Part shown: one piece after another, positions 13,753 through 15,010 of the stretch
Position numbering within the stretch: the stretch's first letter is position 1
Layout of the letters: every line of letters begins with the position of its first letter
Origin: Chloroflexota bacterium
GTDB lineage: Bacteria; Chloroflexota; Anaerolineae; 4572-78
Assembly: GCA_024278015.1 (NCBI GenBank)
Contig: JAJRUC010000208.1
Location: 1-15,010, forward strand
Length of the DNA: 15,010 nt
Direction of reading: 5' to 3'
Position numbers and translations under genes: made by a program
Notes under the pieces: generated by a model
What the model saw: only the letters and a program-made list of their open reading frames with translations
Databases searched by the model: none
What the model was told of the DNA's origin: nothing

Positions 13753-14025
13753 TTAGCTTAAACGAGCCAGAACATCATCTTCATTTAAAATGAGATAAGT
13801 GTCATCATCCTGTTTAATTTCGGTGCCGCTGTATTTGTCAAAGAGGATGCGGTCGCCTTTTTTCAGGTCGGTCACCATCTCGTCTGCATTGCCAACAGCT
13901 TCAACCAGACCTTCTTGCGGTTTCTCTTTTGCAGATTCGGGCAGCAGAATACCGCTACTGGTTACAGGTTCCTGTTCCAAAACCTTAATCAATACTCTGG
14001 CGCCCATCGGTTCAATAGTCGTCAT
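13753..14025 (-). CDS. groES: Co-chaperonin GroES (Cpn10)
   Basis: 90 residues, typical for the heptameric lid of the GroEL folding chamber in the cytoplasm. The N-terminal strand GARVLIKVLEQE (8-19) is followed by the flexible GroEL-binding loop with SSGILLPESAKEKPQEG (23-39), where ILL stands for the usual IVL-type tripeptide. The rest, GDRILFDKYSGTEIK and the NEDDVLARL tail, is standard Cpn10. GGAGGT lies 5 nt before the ATG. No groEL follows: the next gene downstream is tlpA, with a terminator between. This is therefore a stand-alone groES that must pair with a chaperonin encoded elsewhere. No CIRCE (HrcA) element is visible upstream. Confidence 0.95.
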   Translation of the reverse strand: MTTIEPMGARVLIKVLEQEPVTSSGILLPESAKEKPQEGLVEAVGNADEMVTDLKKGDRILFDKYSGTEIKQDDDTYLILNEDDVLARLS

Positions 14026-14041
14026 GATTAACCTCCATACT

Positions 14042-14070
14042 TTTATAATATTTTAGTTTCAATGTAACAA
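14042..14070 (-). promoter_or_regulatory. Putative groES promoter
   Basis: Minus strand: -35 TTGTTA (14065-14070), a 17-bp spacer, -10 TATAAA (14042-14047). The start would fall next to the GGAGGT, giving a very short leader, so a promoter further upstream is also possible. Confidence 0.4.
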
Positions 14071-14196
14071 GCACCATTGTGCCAAAAAAATACAACAGCT
14101 ACTTTTATCGGCTTTTATGCGCCCCGTCTTCATAAAAACTGATAGACCGTTGTCTTCTACAAGAATACACCCAAACCCCCTAAAAAAGCAAAAATC

Positions 14197-14460
14197 CTAG
14201 TGCAATCCAAGCAACCGGTTGATTTCCGGCTTGTCGAAGCCCACAATAATACGGCCGCCAATATCGATGACGGGCACGCCCGTTTGCCCACTGCGACGCT
14301 GTATATCGCGCGCGGCAGACTGGTCTTTGGAGACATCAATATTGCGAAAACGAATACCCTTTTGGCGGAAATATTTTTTCGCCATATTGCAGTAGGTGCA
14401 TGTGGGGGTACTGAAAACCAAAACACGGGGTTGTTTTTTTTCAGATTGTTTGTTTGCCAT
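14197..14460 (-). CDS. Glutaredoxin-like thiol-redox protein
   Basis: 87 residues from the ATG at 14460, a single glutaredoxin fold. It has redox motif Cys21-Thr-Tyr-Cys24 (STPTCTYCNMAKKYF), the cis-proline motif GVPVI with Pro63, and the terminal glycine region VGFDKPEI. This is close to NrdH/YruB-type small glutaredoxins, which reduce ribonucleotide reductase or other protein disulfides, drawing electrons from thioredoxin reductase or low-molecular-weight thiols. The particular partner cannot be told. AGGAGG lies 9 nt before the ATG; an in-frame TTG one codon earlier has 6-nt spacing and is a possible alternative. It follows the PDO gene by 95 nt on the same strand, with a hairpin between, and precedes groES. 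Confidence 0.9.
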   Translation of the reverse strand: MANKQSEKKQPRVLVFSTPTCTYCNMAKKYFRQKGIRFRNIDVSKDQSAARDIQRRSGQTGVPVIDIGGRIIVGFDKPEINRLLGLH

Positions 14461-14510
14461 CAAATCAAACCTCCTGTTATTTTTGTTTTTATTTTCGGGT
14501 TACACGCAAA

Positions 14511-14529
14511 ACAAGCGCAACGCGCTTGT
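14511..14529 (-). terminator. Hairpin between the PDO gene and the glutaredoxin gene
   Basis: Perfect 8-bp stem ACAAGCGC/GCGCTTGT (14511-14518 and 14522-14529) with a 3-nt loop. On the minus strand the stem ends in T and continues TTTG, a short T-run. It is probably a weak or partial terminator, or an mRNA-processing hairpin. Confidence 0.45.
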
Positions 14530-14555
14530 CGGCGCGCTACGCTCACAATAATAAT

Positions 14556-15010
14556 TTAACCGGCCAGGGCCTGCTCTATTTTTTGCATTAACATCTGTTC
14601 GGGGGCTGCGCCTTCAAGATACTCAACCTCATTGATGACGGTGCGGGGTACGCCCTGAACGTGATATTTGTTCGATAAATGCGGAAATTCGGTGGCCTCA
14701 ATCATATCGCCGTGAACCAGGTCGCTTTCCATAGCCATTTGATGGGCCAGATAGACCGCGCGGTGGCAGTAGGGGCAGGTAGGGGTGATAAAAACCCGCA
14801 AGTGCAGGGGTTGCGTCAAGGCGGCCAACTGCGCTTTGGTTTCGTCAGACAGGCCCGATTGTCCGGCTGAAACCATTTTGATGTCTTCGATTAACGTGCT
14901 GAATTCGTAACCGGACGGAATACCATAAAAGCGGATGTGGTAATCTTTGGCGTCTTCCTTGTCCTGCAACGGCACGATGGCCGGAATTTTATCGATGTTG
15001 TAATGTTCAA
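14556..15010 (-). CDS. PDO-type protein disulfide oxidoreductase, partial (N-terminus beyond window)
   Basis: The open frame continues to the right edge (reading EHYNIDKIPAI before the VPLQDKED segment), so the start is outside. About 151 residues are visible. They match the second half of the two-glutaredoxin-fold protein disulfide oxidoreductase known from hyperthermophilic archaea and some bacteria: RFYGIPSGYEFSTLIEDI linking the folds, then the C-terminal redox motif TPTCPYC (codons at 14775-14777 and 14766-14768 for the cysteines), a GDMIEATEFPHLSNKY stretch, the cis-proline motif GVPRT and a closing EGAAPEQM. These proteins catalyse thiol-disulfide exchange in the cytoplasm, often with a thioredoxin reductase. 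The N-terminal fold and its CxxC cannot be checked here. It is upstream of the glutaredoxin-like gene. Confidence 0.9.
   Translation of the reverse strand, partial: EHYNIDKIPAIVPLQDKEDAKDYHIRFYGIPSGYEFSTLIEDIKMVSAGQSGLSDETKAQLAALTQPLHLRVFITPTCPYCHRAVYLAHQMAMESDLVHGDMIEATEFPHLSNKYHVQGVPRTVINEVEYLEGAAPEQMLMQKIEQALAG

Noticed and set aside
14072..14092. Sigma54-like TTGGCAC...GC sequence upstream of groES (minus strand)
   Set aside because: The GG-to-GC spacing is 9 nt instead of the required 10 and the TTGCW half is absent.
14037..14196. CIRCE/HrcA operator upstream of groES
   Set aside because: Only a 4-bp GCAC/GTGC repeat is present; it does not match TTAGCACTC-N9-GAGTGCTAA.

Overview
The window looks like chromosomal DNA of a free-living bacterium. 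It is moderately GC-rich, with genes on both strands, ordinary Shine-Dalgarno sites and several intrinsic terminators. A Chloroflexota (Anaerolineae-like) host is my best inference. It rests on the style of the GroES, the PDO-type two-domain disulfide oxidoreductase, the DUF2085-like membrane protein, the GAF/PAS histidine kinases and a short GC-rich dispersed hairpin. No rRNA or other phylogenetic marker is present, so this is a family-level impression only.

Left part (about 55-5959, all minus strand): in transcription order, glucokinase (glk), a membrane hybrid kinase (PAS-PAS-HisKA-HATPase-REC-REC-HPt), and a cytosolic HAMP-GAF histidine kinase. The hybrid kinase carries a whole phosphorelay but no DNA-binding output. 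A 310-bp gap with a REP-like hairpin separates the two kinases.

Middle (5960-9302): a divergent promoter region. glk reads left, and a copper operon csoR-copZ-copA reads right from a strong promoter. A C-run/G-run palindrome of CsoR-operator type lies just after the -10 box. CsoR has the exact Cys-His-Cys spacing of Cu(I)-sensing CsoR. CopZ is the cytosolic Cu(I) chaperone and CopA the Cu(I)-exporting P1B-ATPase. A stem-loop sits between copZ and copA, and a terminator closes the operon.

Accessory-looking stretch (9303-10939): a visibly AT-richer, monocistronic gene for an unrecognised cysteine-containing protein, enclosed by terminators, then a DUF2085-like membrane protein whose start lies where transcription should begin (predicted leaderless). 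Its 3' end overlaps the 3' end of typA by 14 bp.

Right part (10926-15010, minus strand): in transcription order, a PDO-type disulfide oxidoreductase (cut by the window edge), a glutaredoxin-like protein, groES without a neighbouring groEL, a membrane-anchored TlpA/ResA-like thioredoxin, and the ribosome-associated GTPase TypA/BipA. It reads as a thiol-redox and stress neighbourhood of short transcription units separated by hairpins.

Most of the window is recognisable. I found no CRISPR, tRNA, rRNA, transposase or prophage genes and no clear new multi-gene system. The least explained parts are the AT-rich gene at 9503-10096 with its palindromic promoter, and the leaderless, cysteine-less DUF2085 protein next to it.
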